From UBA1952 sp965246905 (GTDB taxonomy: Bacteria; Bacteroidota; Bacteroidia; Chitinophagales; Chitinophagaceae): a stretch of 64,000 bases of DNA. Both the position numbers and the translations under genes were made by a program. The notes beneath the pieces are model-generated. The model was not told the origin of the DNA, made no database searches, and saw only the letters and a program-made list of their open reading frames with translations. This document shows, piece after piece, positions 36,449-44,901 of this stretch. Within the stretch, counting starts at the first letter, position 1; each line of letters begins with the position of its first letter. The stretch covers positions 1 through 64,000 of the forward strand of contig CBDFFZ010000007.1 of assembly GCA_965246905.1 (NCBI GenBank), written 5' to 3'.

Positions 36449-36600
36449 AAACCCTATTGCAGGGTTAAGGCCGGGCCCCTTAAGGTGTCTGATATTTGTA
36501 GCAACAAGCAGAACAATCATTTACATTTCGTCCCTACGGGACAATCACCTAACAGGTGGTGTTTGAATACTACAAACATCAGGCACCCTATAGGGCTGCA
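36449..36600. repeat. Cluster of nested inverted repeats
   Basis: AAGGTGTCTGATATTTGTAG (36482-36501) and its near reverse complement (from 36570) form a 20-bp imperfect inverted repeat. Inside or beside it are the short palindromes GTCCCTACGGGAC and CACCTAACAGGTG, CCCTATTGCAGGG and CCCTATAGGG. It looks like a dispersed non-coding element, not a gene. Confidence 0.7.
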
Positions 36601-36969
36601 AGCCGTATGCCATTGCAGGTAAATATTCATACCCACTATGCACTTCAACTGAATTTGCGGGTACACAGTGGCCGAAAAAGTGGAAGGCCGGGATGGGAGC
36701 CAAACAAAGCAATGGTCAGTTGTATAAATGGTATAATAAGCACATGGCGGCCTTAGAAAAAGGATAATAAAAAGAAGGCTGGAAAGATCATTCCGGTGGC
36801 AAACAAAGCATTATTTAATACATAAAAATTATGTCTGTAATGCCTGTTACCTGAACTCGAAAATTCCGGGTAATTGATGGGGGAGCAGACAAATATCTTG
36901 CAAGGAAGAAAAATTGCGTTACGGCAAATGAGCTTATTAACGCTGAATATATCCCGTTAAAAAGGAAGA

Positions 36970-38637
36970 TCAACGCCTCCGGAAAAAAGTAAATCCATTC
37001 CTGCTCCCAATCTCTACGAGCGATGGCAGTGTTTTAAAGGTGTCGGCATCCGGGGTTTTGCATATAAAATAGGCCGGTTTGTCCAGTGCGCCGGTGAGCA
37101 GCCAGCCTTCGTTAGGCACATAGCTGGCAATGCTTGCGCCGTCTTTGGTAGGGATAACCTGCTTTTGGTAATAGTTCGGGTTTAGCGGTTTTTGCTTTTT
37201 GGTGTAGAAAAGATGTGCGTAGCTTTTATAGCCCAATACCTGAACGTACACATCCTTACCCGCAAAGGATGTGAAAAAGTCGATAGCAGCGCGTTGTGTA
37301 TAGGCTTCGATCTTTGGGGTAAAATGAACGACTGTAACCTGGATAATCAGAAGCTGGAGAAGGCAAAGCGCAATTATCGCCTTCCTGAAATGCGCGCGCA
37401 GCAAGGCACAGCAGATAATAATGCCCGCAAGATAAAAAGCTCCCCAAAGGCATTCGCTCCAATGCCAGTTTACTGCCGCCTGTAAATTGCCCACAGCAAA
37501 AGCATCATGGATATATGGAGTCAGTAATTCTTTATGCATTCCTGCAACCGGCAGCAAAATGATAGCCAGGGCAATTGCGGCACCAATACCCATAAGCAAG
37601 ACAACTACCCACTTTTTAATTTTTGCTTCACCTATAGAAAGCCGGTAAAGCTGGAGTGCTGCGAGATAAGTAAGCGGAAAATAGCAGAGCGAGGAATAGT
37701 GTACAATTTTCGTTTTAACGATCGAAAAGAGAATAAGCACTACCCAGAAAAGGATCCACATCCAGCGGGTAAAATGCCGGGTTTGCTCCGCCTCGCCAAC
37801 ACGCTTTCTGCTGTATTGAAAGAGAAAAAGCGATGCAGGAAAGCAGCCAATCAACAGCACGATCGGGTGGTAATACCACGGCTCCTGATGATCTGCAATA
37901 TTCTGGCTGAAAAGCCCTACCTGGTAGTCGATAAACTCTTTAACCAATGCCCAGCCATGCGCTGCAACCTCGATGCCAAACCATGAAGCCGTAACTAATA
38001 CCGTGGCAAGCGCTATCAGCAGGATATGCCCGGTTTTATAGCCACCCAAACCCTTGTTTAAAACAAGATAAGCAGCAAAGGCAAGCCCGCTAATGAGCAA
38101 CGCGGCCGGCCCTTTGGTAAGTACAGCTAAACCAAGAAAAACACCGGAAAGCAAAGCATGGAGCACCTGCTTCCTACCAAACCGGACAAGATAAACCTGG
38201 AAAACGGCAAGGAAAATAAACAAGTTGAAAACGGGATCAATAATACCGCTCTTGAAGTAAAAATGCGGTAGCCAGGTAGCCGCATATAGCAGTACCCACC
38301 AGGCGGCCATTCGCTCATTTACGGTTCGCTTTCCGGCGTAATAAAGCGTTGCCAAAGTGGCTACTCCTGCCAGCGCATCCGGAAACCTTGCAGCATATTC
38401 ATTAATCCCGAATACCTTCATGGCCAGCACCTGCAGCCAGATAAATAGCGGCGGCTTTTCCCAGAAAGGTTGGAAATCAATCTGTACGCGCAGGTAATCT
38501 TTCGTTACGATCATCTCTCGCGCGCATTCAGCAAAATTGATCTCATCCCAGTCGAAAAGATGTACTTGCCCGAGGAATGGAAAGAATAAGAGGCATCCCC
38601 CAAGAATAATTATTAAATACCGCGTTGCCGTATTCAT
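36970..38637 (-). CDS. Glycosyltransferase family 39-like (ArnT/PMT type)
   Basis: The 555-residue protein has a first transmembrane helix followed by VHLFDWDEINFAECAREM, the GT-C loop with acidic catalytic residues. FWEKPPLFIWLQ and YAARFPDALAGV follow, both strongly characteristic of ArnT-like enzymes. About 11-12 helices fill the first 430 residues, and a periplasmic C-terminal domain fills the rest. It uses a polyprenyl-phosphate sugar to modify lipid A or protein. It is last in a minus-strand run after PAP2 and LptF/G-like genes, an envelope-lipid context. Its start lies directly after the PAP2 stop. Confidence 0.88.
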   Translation of the reverse strand: MNTATRYLIIILGGCLLFFPFLGQVHLFDWDEINFAECAREMIVTKDYLRVQIDFQPFWEKPPLFIWLQVLAMKVFGINEYAARFPDALAGVATLATLYYAGKRTVNERMAAWWVLLYAATWLPHFYFKSGIIDPVFNLFIFLAVFQVYLVRFGRKQVLHALLSGVFLGLAVLTKGPAALLISGLAFAAYLVLNKGLGGYKTGHILLIALATVLVTASWFGIEVAAHGWALVKEFIDYQVGLFSQNIADHQEPWYYHPIVLLIGCFPASLFLFQYSRKRVGEAEQTRHFTRWMWILFWVVLILFSIVKTKIVHYSSLCYFPLTYLAALQLYRLSIGEAKIKKWVVVLLMGIGAAIALAIILLPVAGMHKELLTPYIHDAFAVGNLQAAVNWHWSECLWGAFYLAGIIICCALLRAHFRKAIIALCLLQLLIIQVTVVHFTPKIEAYTQRAAIDFFTSFAGKDVYVQVLGYKSYAHLFYTKKQKPLNPNYYQKQVIPTKDGASIASYVPNEGWLLTGALDKPAYFICKTPDADTFKTLPSLVEIGSRNGFTFFRRR

Positions 38638-39327
38638 TTATAGAAATGTATTGCGGTTTGCAGGCCGCGCTATAATGTGGAAAGATTGATTGCTCCACCG
38701 CCGCATCAGCGCAAAGCAAAAAAGGGTGGTGGTAGTGCCCAGCATAGAGCCTACATATACATCGGCAAAAAAGTGCGCGGCAAGGTACATGCGCGTATAG
38801 CCTACCAGCAGTGCCATTGAAAATAAAAAGATACCCCAGGCAGATCGATGCGCAGGCAATATGAGCGATAAAAAGCAGCAAAGACTGAAGATACCCGCGC
38901 TATGCCCGGACGGAAAGCTGTTATCGCCCATCAGCCGCTCGCCCCATGCCGTGCTGTAATGTATCCAATCGGCACCGCCCATGGTACTGTAGTATTTAAA
39001 AGGCCTTGGAGCATGGAAGGCCGCCTTTAAAACCTGTATCAAAATTCCCGGCACAAGGTTACATACAATAGCAGCGGCAGCATACCACCAGTTGCGGCAA
39101 GAGCGGAAAACGAGCAATGCCAGCAATACAATTACGATACCAATACCGTTTCCAAGCCCGGTGAGCAGGTTCATTACAGAGTCGAGGAGATCGGTATGAT
39201 GCAGATTTACGGTGGCAAATAGCGCGCGCCGGTCGAAGATGAGCAGCAATAATGCGCCGAGCAAAGCCCAGAGCAGGAAGGGAATAATGAACCAGGGATT
39301 GTAAAATGCGCGGAGGCGTCGGATCAT
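38638..39327 (-). CDS. PAP2-family membrane phosphatase
   Basis: The 229-residue protein has about five transmembrane helices. All three phosphatase motifs are readable: KAAFHAPRP (KxxxxxxRP), FPSGHSAG (PSGH) and GYTRMYLAAHFFADV (SRxxxxxHxxxD-like, with Thr for Ser). The conserved His residues form the phospho-enzyme and activate it. Members dephosphorylate undecaprenyl pyrophosphate, lipid A or phosphatidate. It overlaps the LptF/G-like stop by four bases and is directly followed by the GT39-like gene, so it may recycle the lipid carrier. Confidence 0.92.
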   Translation of the reverse strand: MIRRLRAFYNPWFIIPFLLWALLGALLLLIFDRRALFATVNLHHTDLLDSVMNLLTGLGNGIGIVIVLLALLVFRSCRNWWYAAAAIVCNLVPGILIQVLKAAFHAPRPFKYYSTMGGADWIHYSTAWGERLMGDNSFPSGHSAGIFSLCCFLSLILPAHRSAWGIFLFSMALLVGYTRMYLAAHFFADVYVGSMLGTTTTLFCFALMRRWSNQSFHIIARPANRNTFL

Positions 39328-40796
39328 TTCTTTGCCTTATTAAAGTAATTGGAAACGCCGGTAACAGCAGCCAGCATACGCATATAAAGTTCTTTGGTAA
39401 ATACCGATGAGTCATTCCGCGCCTGCCGGATGATCACAAAAGCAATAGGCAGCAGTATGCCCGTTGCCATCCACATGCCTACGGCCGGTGGCAGCGCACC
39501 GGTAATAGCCAGCTTTTCGCCGGTAATGCTCATCATGTGGTAAAATACAAAAAAGGCTACGGCAACTACAATAGGCAGGCCCAGCCCGCCTTTCCGGATA
39601 ATTGCACCCAATGGCGCGCCAATCAGGAATAATAGAATGCAGGCTACCGAGAGCGTAAATTTCTGGTGAAGTGCTACAGCATATTTGCGCAGGTTTTCAT
39701 TCGAAAATTTAAGGCCATTTGCAGTAATGCCAATCATGCTGGCCTGGTTGCGGATGTTGCTGCGCACAATTTCTACAACCCTGGTATGCAGGGAATCCGG
39801 TACCCGTTCAAGAAAAGATTGTTTATACCCAACGGTCACTGCACTCTTTGATGTATCTATTGCTTTTACAAGATTTTTCCGCTCTTCGGGCGATGCGGCC
39901 AGCTTTATGTACGGCGAAATATACCGCTCCGAAACCTTTATATCGCGCTGCTGGTTTATGCGGATGGTATCCATCTGTGCAGCGAGCTGTGTTACGTTCA
40001 GCATCTGATAATTTCCCTTAAAAAGATCCTGGCTTGTGTTGCTTATTTTGAATCCTGAAAGGTCAAAGATTTTATCGTACTGCTTAAAGTTCATGCGGTA
40101 TTGTACCGTATGCGGGTCGCCGAAATTGCGGCCATCCATGCCCTCTTTATAGGTCCAGCCATCCTGCAGCCGGAAGACAAGATAGCGTTTGTCTTTAGAC
40201 GGGAACATCTCCCCCTTATTGGCCAGCACTACATTATCATTGCCCATTCCCGATGATTCATCGTAAATAATGACGTTTTTGATATGCCTGCCATCCTCAT
40301 CTTTTTCGCCCACTTTAATGGCAAAATTGCTGATATCGCTGTTGAATTGCCCGGCCCGGATATTGAGCGTAGGCTTGGAATTGCGGAGATTATACAGCAG
40401 AGAAAGCGCTTTAAGATTCGCAACCGGAATGATATTGTTGTTAAAAACAAAAGCACCTCCGGCAATTAAAAACATAAGAATCACGAGCGGCCGCATAAAG
40501 CGCAGGAGCGAAATACCTGCCGATTTTATTGCCACCAGCTCATAGTTTTCCCCCATGTTGCCAAAAGTCATGATCGAGGCCAGGAGCACGCCTAAAGGCA
40601 GGGCCAGCGGCACCATCGTACTGCTCATCAGGAAGAGCAATTGAAGGATAGGCCAGCCGCCCAGCCCTTTACCCAAAAGCTCATCCATATACAGCCAGAA
40701 AAACTGCATGACCAGCACAAACAGCGATACGAAGAACGTAACGATGAACGGGCCGATAAAGCTGCGGATGATAAAGAGGTCGAGCTTTTTGATCAA
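39324..40796 (-). CDS. LptF/LptG family permease (YjgP/YjgQ)
   Basis: The protein has 490 residues. Three N-terminal helices contain LDLFIIRSFIGPFIVTFFVS, PLALPLGVLLASIMTFGNMG and the family signature ENYELVAIKSAGISLLRFMR. A beta-jellyroll periplasmic domain (about 120-330) is longer than in E. coli. Three C-terminal helices close the protein. LptF and LptG with LptB drive lipopolysaccharide extraction from the inner membrane. Only one such gene is here; the partner must be elsewhere. It heads the PAP2/GT39 run. Confidence 0.93.
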   Translation of the reverse strand: MIKKLDLFIIRSFIGPFIVTFFVSLFVLVMQFFWLYMDELLGKGLGGWPILQLLFLMSSTMVPLALPLGVLLASIMTFGNMGENYELVAIKSAGISLLRFMRPLVILMFLIAGGAFVFNNNIIPVANLKALSLLYNLRNSKPTLNIRAGQFNSDISNFAIKVGEKDEDGRHIKNVIIYDESSGMGNDNVVLANKGEMFPSKDKRYLVFRLQDGWTYKEGMDGRNFGDPHTVQYRMNFKQYDKIFDLSGFKISNTSQDLFKGNYQMLNVTQLAAQMDTIRINQQRDIKVSERYISPYIKLAASPEERKNLVKAIDTSKSAVTVGYKQSFLERVPDSLHTRVVEIVRSNIRNQASMIGITANGLKFSNENLRKYAVALHQKFTLSVACILLFLIGAPLGAIIRKGGLGLPIVVAVAFFVFYHMMSITGEKLAITGALPPAVGMWMATGILLPIAFVIIRQARNDSSVFTKELYMRMLAAVTGVSNYFNKAKK

Positions 40797-40869
40797 TTTG
40801 AAATAGTTGGAGCTGCAAACCTACCTTATAAAAGCAAAAAGGGAGGTGAAAGTTGGCCGGCGCAAATAC

Positions 40870-40898
40870 AAAAACCCATCCGTTAAGAATGGGTTTTT
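40870..40898. terminator. Terminator between the START-like and LptF/G genes
   Basis: A 10-bp perfect stem AAAAACCCAT / ATGGGTTTTT with a 9-base loop has T-runs on both strands, so it can act in either direction. On the minus strand it ends the START-like gene transcript just before the LptF/G start at 40796. Confidence 0.85.
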
Positions 40899-40920
40899 TA
40901 ATAAAAATCTGTTAATGAAA

Positions 40921-41310
40921 TCAGGCGCCGATACGGTGCTTCAGGTCTGTAACCTGCGATGTCCACAACTGCTCCTGGTCTTTGATCTCGCCCTTATCGG
41001 CAAAATCAGTTATGCGCAGGATGGTCTCGTTCGTTACCGGGCTCTGCTCTACGCGAAACTCGAAAAACTCATCTGTATCCATATAATCCCAGCGAAAGCG
41101 GATGTAGTTATTATCAAATTCTTCCAGCACTTCTGCCGCGTCTGTAGCGCCATTCCACGTAAAATAGTAGTGATTCTCACGCTGGTCCACCTTATCCGCA
41201 AACCATTCCTGCAGGCCCACCGGGCGCGCCAGGAATTCATAAAGTATGTTGGGGGAGCTCCGGATGGGATACTCTAATGTGTACATTATTTTCTTGCTCG
41301 TTACTGCCAT
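40921..41310 (-). CDS. START-like (SRPBCC) domain protein
   Basis: The 129-residue protein is one domain. KIMYTLEYPIRSSPNILYEF, VGLQEWFADKV, YFTWNGATDAAEVLEEF and YIRFRWDYMDTDEFFEF follow the beta-alpha-alpha-beta pattern of the helix-grip fold, close to the AHSA1 branch. A compact START-like protein of this kind is common in Bacteroidota. It may bind a hydrophobic ligand or a chaperone; the ligand is unknown. It has its own promoter and a terminator, so it is monocistronic, divergent from the sigma factor gene. Confidence 0.85.
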   Translation of the reverse strand: MAVTSKKIMYTLEYPIRSSPNILYEFLARPVGLQEWFADKVDQRENHYYFTWNGATDAAEVLEEFDNNYIRFRWDYMDTDEFFEFRVEQSPVTNETILRITDFADKGEIKDQEQLWTSQVTDLKHRIGA

Positions 41311-41333
41311 GGTTCTTTTTTATGTCTCCGGTG

Positions 41334-41364
41334 CAATGATAGAAAAAGGATTGAGTAATCAAAA
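41334..41364 (-). promoter_or_regulatory. Promoter of the START-like gene
   Basis: On the minus strand TTTTG (41364-41360) is followed after 18 bases by TATCATTG (41341-41334), one mismatch from TAnnTTTG. The box ends 23 bases before the start codon. Confidence 0.6.
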
Positions 41365-41427
41365 CTTTATTTTAGGCCATTCTCCTAAAAGTTGGGCAAA
41401 CCCCTGTTAATACAGTCTTAAATCTTT

Positions 41428-41459
41428 TTTGGCTGGTGTTGTGTATCCCCTTAGATTTG
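41428..41459 (+). promoter_or_regulatory. Promoter of the primary sigma factor gene
   Basis: TTTG (41428-41431), 20-base spacer, TAGATTTG (41452-41459) match the Bacteroidota promoter consensus exactly. The predicted start is about 85-90 bases before the coding region. Confidence 0.8.
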
Positions 41460-41553
41460 CCACTGTATTGTCAGGCACTTATGCAATACGCAACACCAGA
41501 AATTTACCGATCATTTAATTTATCACTTCTAACCAAACCAAATTTCTTTATTC

Positions 41554-42429
41554 ATGTCGATGCGCCAGCTCAAGATCACGAAATCCATTACGAATCGTGA
41601 AAGCCAGTCTCTGGAAAAATACCTCCAGGAAATAGGAAAAGTAGATCTCATCACACCGGAAGAAGAAGTACAGCTCGCCATCCGCATCAAGCAGGGCGAC
41701 CAGGCAGCATTAGAGAAGCTCACGAAAGCAAACCTGCGCTTCGTGGTTTCCGTATCCAAGCAGTATCAGAACCAGGGCCTCTCCCTCAGCGATCTGATCA
41801 ACGAGGGCAATCTCGGCCTCATTAAAGCCGCACAGCGCTTCGATGAAACCCGTGGATTCAAATTTATCTCCTACGCCGTTTGGTGGATCCGCCAGAGCAT
41901 CCTCCAGGCACTGGCCGAGCAGAGCCGTATCGTACGCCTGCCGCTCAATAAAGTAGGCCTGAGCAATAAGATCAGCAAAGCTTACTCTATGCTCGAGCAG
42001 GAGTTTGAGCGCGAGCCGAGCACCGAAGAGCTGGCCGAGCTGCTGGAAATTGGAACTGAAGAAGTAGAAACCACCCTCGGCGTTGCTGCCCGCCACGTAT
42101 CCGTAGATGCGCCGTTTGCCGAAGGCGAGGACAACAGCCTGCTCGATGTGCTCATCAACCCGAACGCCGTAGCGACCGATGCCGATCTTGAGCACCATGA
42201 TTCCCTGCGTTGCGAGATAGCCCGCTCCCTGAGCACGCTTACCGACCGCCAGCGCGATGTGATCATGCTCTATTTTGGCATAGGCATCGAGCACCCGATG
42301 AGCCTTGAGGACATCGGCGATAAATTTTCCCTCACCCGCGAGCGCGTCCGCCAGATCAAGGACAAGAGCATTACCAAGCTCCGTACGGCCAGCCGCTGCG
42401 ATGTATTAAAAACGTACCTCGGCAATTAG
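41554..42429 (+). CDS. rpoD: Primary RNA polymerase sigma factor (sigma-70, Bacteroidota sigma-A type)
   Basis: The protein has 291 residues as read; the ATG two codons later (MRQLKITKSITNRES) is the likelier start. It lacks the long region 1.1 of proteobacterial RpoD. Region 1.2 is SLEKYLQEIGKVDLITPEEE. Region 2 has RFVVSVSKQYQNQGLSLSDL and GFKFISYAVWWIRQSI. Region 3 follows. Region 4 has LTDRQRDVIMLYFGI and SLTRERVRQIKDKSI, the -33-box helix-turn-helix. This short primary sigma factor recognises TTTG/TAnnTTTG promoters, several of which are visible in this window, including its own. Confidence 0.96.
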   Translation: MSMRQLKITKSITNRESQSLEKYLQEIGKVDLITPEEEVQLAIRIKQGDQAALEKLTKANLRFVVSVSKQYQNQGLSLSDLINEGNLGLIKAAQRFDETRGFKFISYAVWWIRQSILQALAEQSRIVRLPLNKVGLSNKISKAYSMLEQEFEREPSTEELAELLEIGTEEVETTLGVAARHVSVDAPFAEGEDNSLLDVLINPNAVATDADLEHHDSLRCEIARSLSTLTDRQRDVIMLYFGIGIEHPMSLEDIGDKFSLTRERVRQIKDKSITKLRTASRCDVLKTYLGN

Positions 42430-42452
42430 AATTTTTACTTTTTTGATAATGG

Positions 42453-42484
42453 AAACGCCTGCTGTATAGCGGGCGTTTTTTGTT
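42453..42484 (+). terminator. Terminator of the sigma factor gene
   Basis: AAACGCCTGCT pairs with AGCGGGCGTTT (one T-G pair) around the loop GTAT, followed by TTTGTTTT. It lies 24 bases past the stop codon. Confidence 0.88.
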
Positions 42485-42548
42485 TTACAGGTCAAGGATT
42501 TGGGTGTGCCCCTGCGGGTCAGGCTACGCCGCGCGCGAGGCACAGCCA

Positions 42549-42719
42549 AAGCTTTATTAAAGCTTCAACTGTACCTCATGTTCCAATCCCCGCCGAAAAA
42601 GGCGGGGGATTTCCACTGCAATCATTCACGCAGGCTCATAGACTTTCCAAGTCGGTTACGGGCTTTTAGGCGTCAGGGGACGCGACGCCGGGCGGGCGAA
42701 GTCAGGGGACTTCGCCCAA
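42549..42719. repeat. Series of strong hairpins
   Basis: In order: AAGCTTTA/TAAAGCTT (about 42549); TCCCCGCC-GAAAAA-GGCGGGGGA (42587-42609); GCGTC-AGGG-GACGC (about 42672); and a perfect 10-bp stem GGGCGAAGTC-AGGG-GACTTCGCCC (42696-42719). The last two share the core GTCAGGGGAC. None has a T-run. The region is non-coding. Confidence 0.8.
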
Positions 42720-42789
42720 CTGGTGGATGCTGGCCGAAGACGAAAAGCGGTGCTCTGTGACACAACATATGGTAGAGATTACTTAACAG

Positions 42790-42965
42790 AAGACGGAAAA
42801 TGGGCTACGGAAGGCGGAAAATGGGTTGCGGAGAAGGTAGATTGGGGTACGGAGCCTGGATTTCAGGTTACGGAAGTTGGATGGTGGGTTTCGGGGGATG
42901 GGATTTGAGTTGCGAAGGGTGAACGATGGTTGGCGGAGGGTGTAGGATGGATTGCGAGGAATGTA
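42790..42965. repeat. Array of about 8 degenerate 21-bp tandem repeats (array 2)
   Basis: A TACGG/TGCGG-like core recurs exactly every 21 bases at 42806, 42827, 42848, 42869, 42890, 42911, 42932 and 42953. The approximate unit is GGCGGAAAATGGGTTGCGGA. One frame gives 7-residue repeats (TEGGKWV) but meets a TGA. The core ATGGGTTGCGG resembles ATGGCTTCGCG of array 1, same orientation, 24 kb away. Confidence 0.88.
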
Positions 42966-43188
42966 TTCTTAAAAAAGGCGTCTGCAGGTCGTTTTTGGAG
43001 TGCCTGGGGCAGCAATGGGGGGGCAAATTTCATTACGTATTTAAGATAATAAATGGTGCGATGGAGATATGGATTATTCAGAATGCGCAGTAGAGAATTT
43101 AGTATATTACTTCGTTAGTGTCTATTTATCAAATAATTACAATTTTTAAAGAGGTTGACAATATTGTTTATATTGCGCCTATTTATGA
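42966..43188. other. AT-rich spacer before the cassette-like region
   Basis: About 220 bases; no gene, promoter or repeat was recognised. It is AT-rich, as are the genes to the right. Confidence 0.35.
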
Positions 43189-43201
43189 GTTGGCTGCAAG
43201 C
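43189..43201. repeat. Left attC-like boundary (GTTGGCTGCAAGC)
   Basis: GTTGGCTGCAAGC lies 42 bases before the first cassette-like gene. The same GTTGGCTGCAA-C sequence lies just before the second gene (43721). It resembles an integron R' box (GTTRRRY) with one mismatch. Confidence 0.45.
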
Positions 43202-43242
43202 AAAAAAGTACGAATCGTAACATAATAATCCAACTAACAATT

Positions 43243-43575
43243 ATGAATTCAGAAAATGTTTCAATAAAAGAAATTGTGGAATATGGTTTAGAAACGATTT
43301 CTGACGATAGATTGATTTCAGTAAATTTAAAAGACCTAATTTATATCCATCAAGTATTATCAGAGTATAATCGCTTTTTCCACCAACCAATGCACTATCC
43401 AAAGTTTGAAAACATTTCAAATTTTCTAGGCGACAAAAATTCTGGAGGTGGTTATGAAGTTCTTACTACGGCTTTATACCAAAAAATACGAAAGATGATA
43501 CCGCCGGACATTGAGGAAATGATGGACGATAGTATTTTTCAAAATCCAATCTATCCAGCCTACTACAAAACTTAG
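43243..43575 (+). CDS. Small hypothetical protein in an attC-like flanked cassette
   Basis: The 110-residue protein is soluble and acidic, with no signal or membrane segment. IKEIVEYGLETISDDRLISV and FFHQPMHYPKFENISNFLGD read as a well-formed globular protein. I recall similar small proteins in Bacteroidota, but no function. The gene is AT-rich relative to the core genes. It is flanked on the left by GTTGGCTGC (43189) and on the right by CAGCCAAC (43595), like a one-gene integron cassette. It could be a toxin, an antitoxin or a defence component; nothing here decides that. Confidence 0.65.
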   Translation: MNSENVSIKEIVEYGLETISDDRLISVNLKDLIYIHQVLSEYNRFFHQPMHYPKFENISNFLGDKNSGGGYEVLTTALYQKIRKMIPPDIEEMMDDSIFQNPIYPAYYKT

Positions 43576-43594
43576 AGTTGTGAACATTGCCTGA

Positions 43595-43729
43595 CAGCCA
43601 ACATTGCATTTGCATTATCGCGGCTGACGAATATAGGCTCAACATTTATACTACTATTTAGCTTTGTTACTATATTCGGCTGACGGAATTCTATTTCCGC
43701 CACAACGCCAATGCCCCAACGTTGGCTGC
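43595..43729. repeat. attC-like imperfect palindrome between two genes
   Basis: The left end CAGCCAACATTGCATTTGC and the reverse complement of the right end (CAGCCAACGTTGGGGCATTG) align over about 30 bases, with a 3-base GGG bulge and mostly A/G differences. An inner arm GAATATAG/CTATATTC lies near the centre. The outer boxes AGCCAAC and GTTGGCT differ from attC R boxes (RYYYAAC/GTTRRRY) by one base each. Length is about 135 bases, similar to Vibrio-type attC sites. Confidence 0.5.
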
Positions 43730-43749
43730 AACCGTAAACCACCATTCTA

Positions 43750-44898
43750 ATGGAAGTAAATATTTTTTATTCTTGGCAATCTGATTTACCCAATAATACT
43801 AACAGAGGTTTTATACAAGACTGCTTAGAAAAAGCTATTAAGCATCTCACACAAGAGAAAGTACATTTAGAGATTGCAGTTGACCGAGATACAAAAGGAG
43901 TTTCAGGAACACCCGACATTGCCTCTTCAATATTTTCAAAGATTGACAATGCTACAGTATTCATTGCTGACATTAGTATTATCAATTCTCAATCTTCTGA
44001 CAGGAAAACACCTAATCCTAATGTTCTTATTGAATTAGGATATGCTGCAAAAACCTTAAGTTGGAACAACATAATTTCAATCTTTAATACTGAGTTTGGA
44101 ATGGTTGAAGAATTACCTTTTGATTTAAGATTTAGACGACAGCTGAATTATAAAATAGAAAACAAAAAAAATAAGTCTGCTGACAGGGCTAGACTGATTG
44201 AAATATTCAAGACAGAGCTGACATTAATAATTCACAAGGAACAAAGCTAAGAAGAAATACGCCAATACATAAAACAACAAATAGACGAAGAAATTCTAAC
44301 AATTTGTAATCAGCTCTATAAGCTCCTTTACGGTTACGACAAGAAATATACATTAGACAGCATTTGGCAAATGCTAAATCTTACTGAAGAAGAAATACAA
44401 AGGGAATTGTTTGAACGCAGGCTTTTAGGATTTACAGTTTTAAAAGATTGGAAACTATTTATGCAAAATCTTCAAGAAGCTATGAATCAACCTTTCTTTA
44501 CACAAAATGCAGAACCGAGTTTCGTAAGTAGCTTAATAAAAGTAATAAAAGGGTTAGAAACTATGGCTGTAGTTTTTGGTAACGACAAGCTTTTCATTGA
44601 TTCAAATAAGACAGTTGATGAGTATAGAGTTGTAGCTGGTTACAAAATGAATCCAGATAATCCGAAAGATAGTTATCTACTTACTAAACAACTTGCAGAT
44701 ACAGATGAAGGTGTTGTGGTAGATTTTGGGACAATTCGAAAATTCAATATAAAACGGACAAAAACTGTCATGACAATAAACAATGAATTATTTTTTGGAG
44801 TTGTTTTTAGTATTCGTGAACTTCTTCAGGGAATTAATGCTTGGACATCTGCAACAGGTAACCAACTAATTATTGACCCTTTGACATTTCGAGTCTAA
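43750..44898 (+). pseudogene. TIR-like nucleotide-binding protein split by an in-frame TAA
   Basis: The N-terminal part (43750-44250, 166 residues) has NIFYSWQSDLPNNTNRGFIQ, VDRDTKGVSGTPDIASSIF, ATVFIADISII and NPNVLIELGYAAKTL. This is the pattern of a TIR/deoxyribosyltransferase-like alpha/beta domain found in bacterial defence-type proteins. A single TAA (44248-44250) interrupts it. The same frame continues without shift (EEIRQYIKQQIDEEILTICN) to 44898 and ends in a protein-like C-terminal domain. Joined, it is about 382 residues. Mutation, readthrough and sequencing error are all possible. The gene is flanked by GTTGGCTGC and GCAGCCAAC. Confidence 0.6.
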
Positions 44899-44901
44899 AA
44901 C

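Larger units (their letters stand above)
35943..36969. other. Gene-free kilobase rich in palindromic repeats
   Basis: No credible gene lies in these 1027 bases. It holds three copies of a 25-bp REP-like palindrome, an IS630-like end sequence, a cluster of nested dyads and short unrelated spacer. It separates the plus-strand polysaccharide pair from the minus-strand GT39 operon. Confidence 0.7.

Noticed and set aside
36431..36756. Overlapping 63- and 66-codon frames in the repeat-rich spacer
   Set aside because: They cross the nested palindromes, and their composition follows the repeats rather than coding bias.
42500..42908. Frames of 86 and 61 codons after the sigma factor gene
   Set aside because: The first crosses strong hairpins; the second is a reading of the 21-bp array and stops midway.
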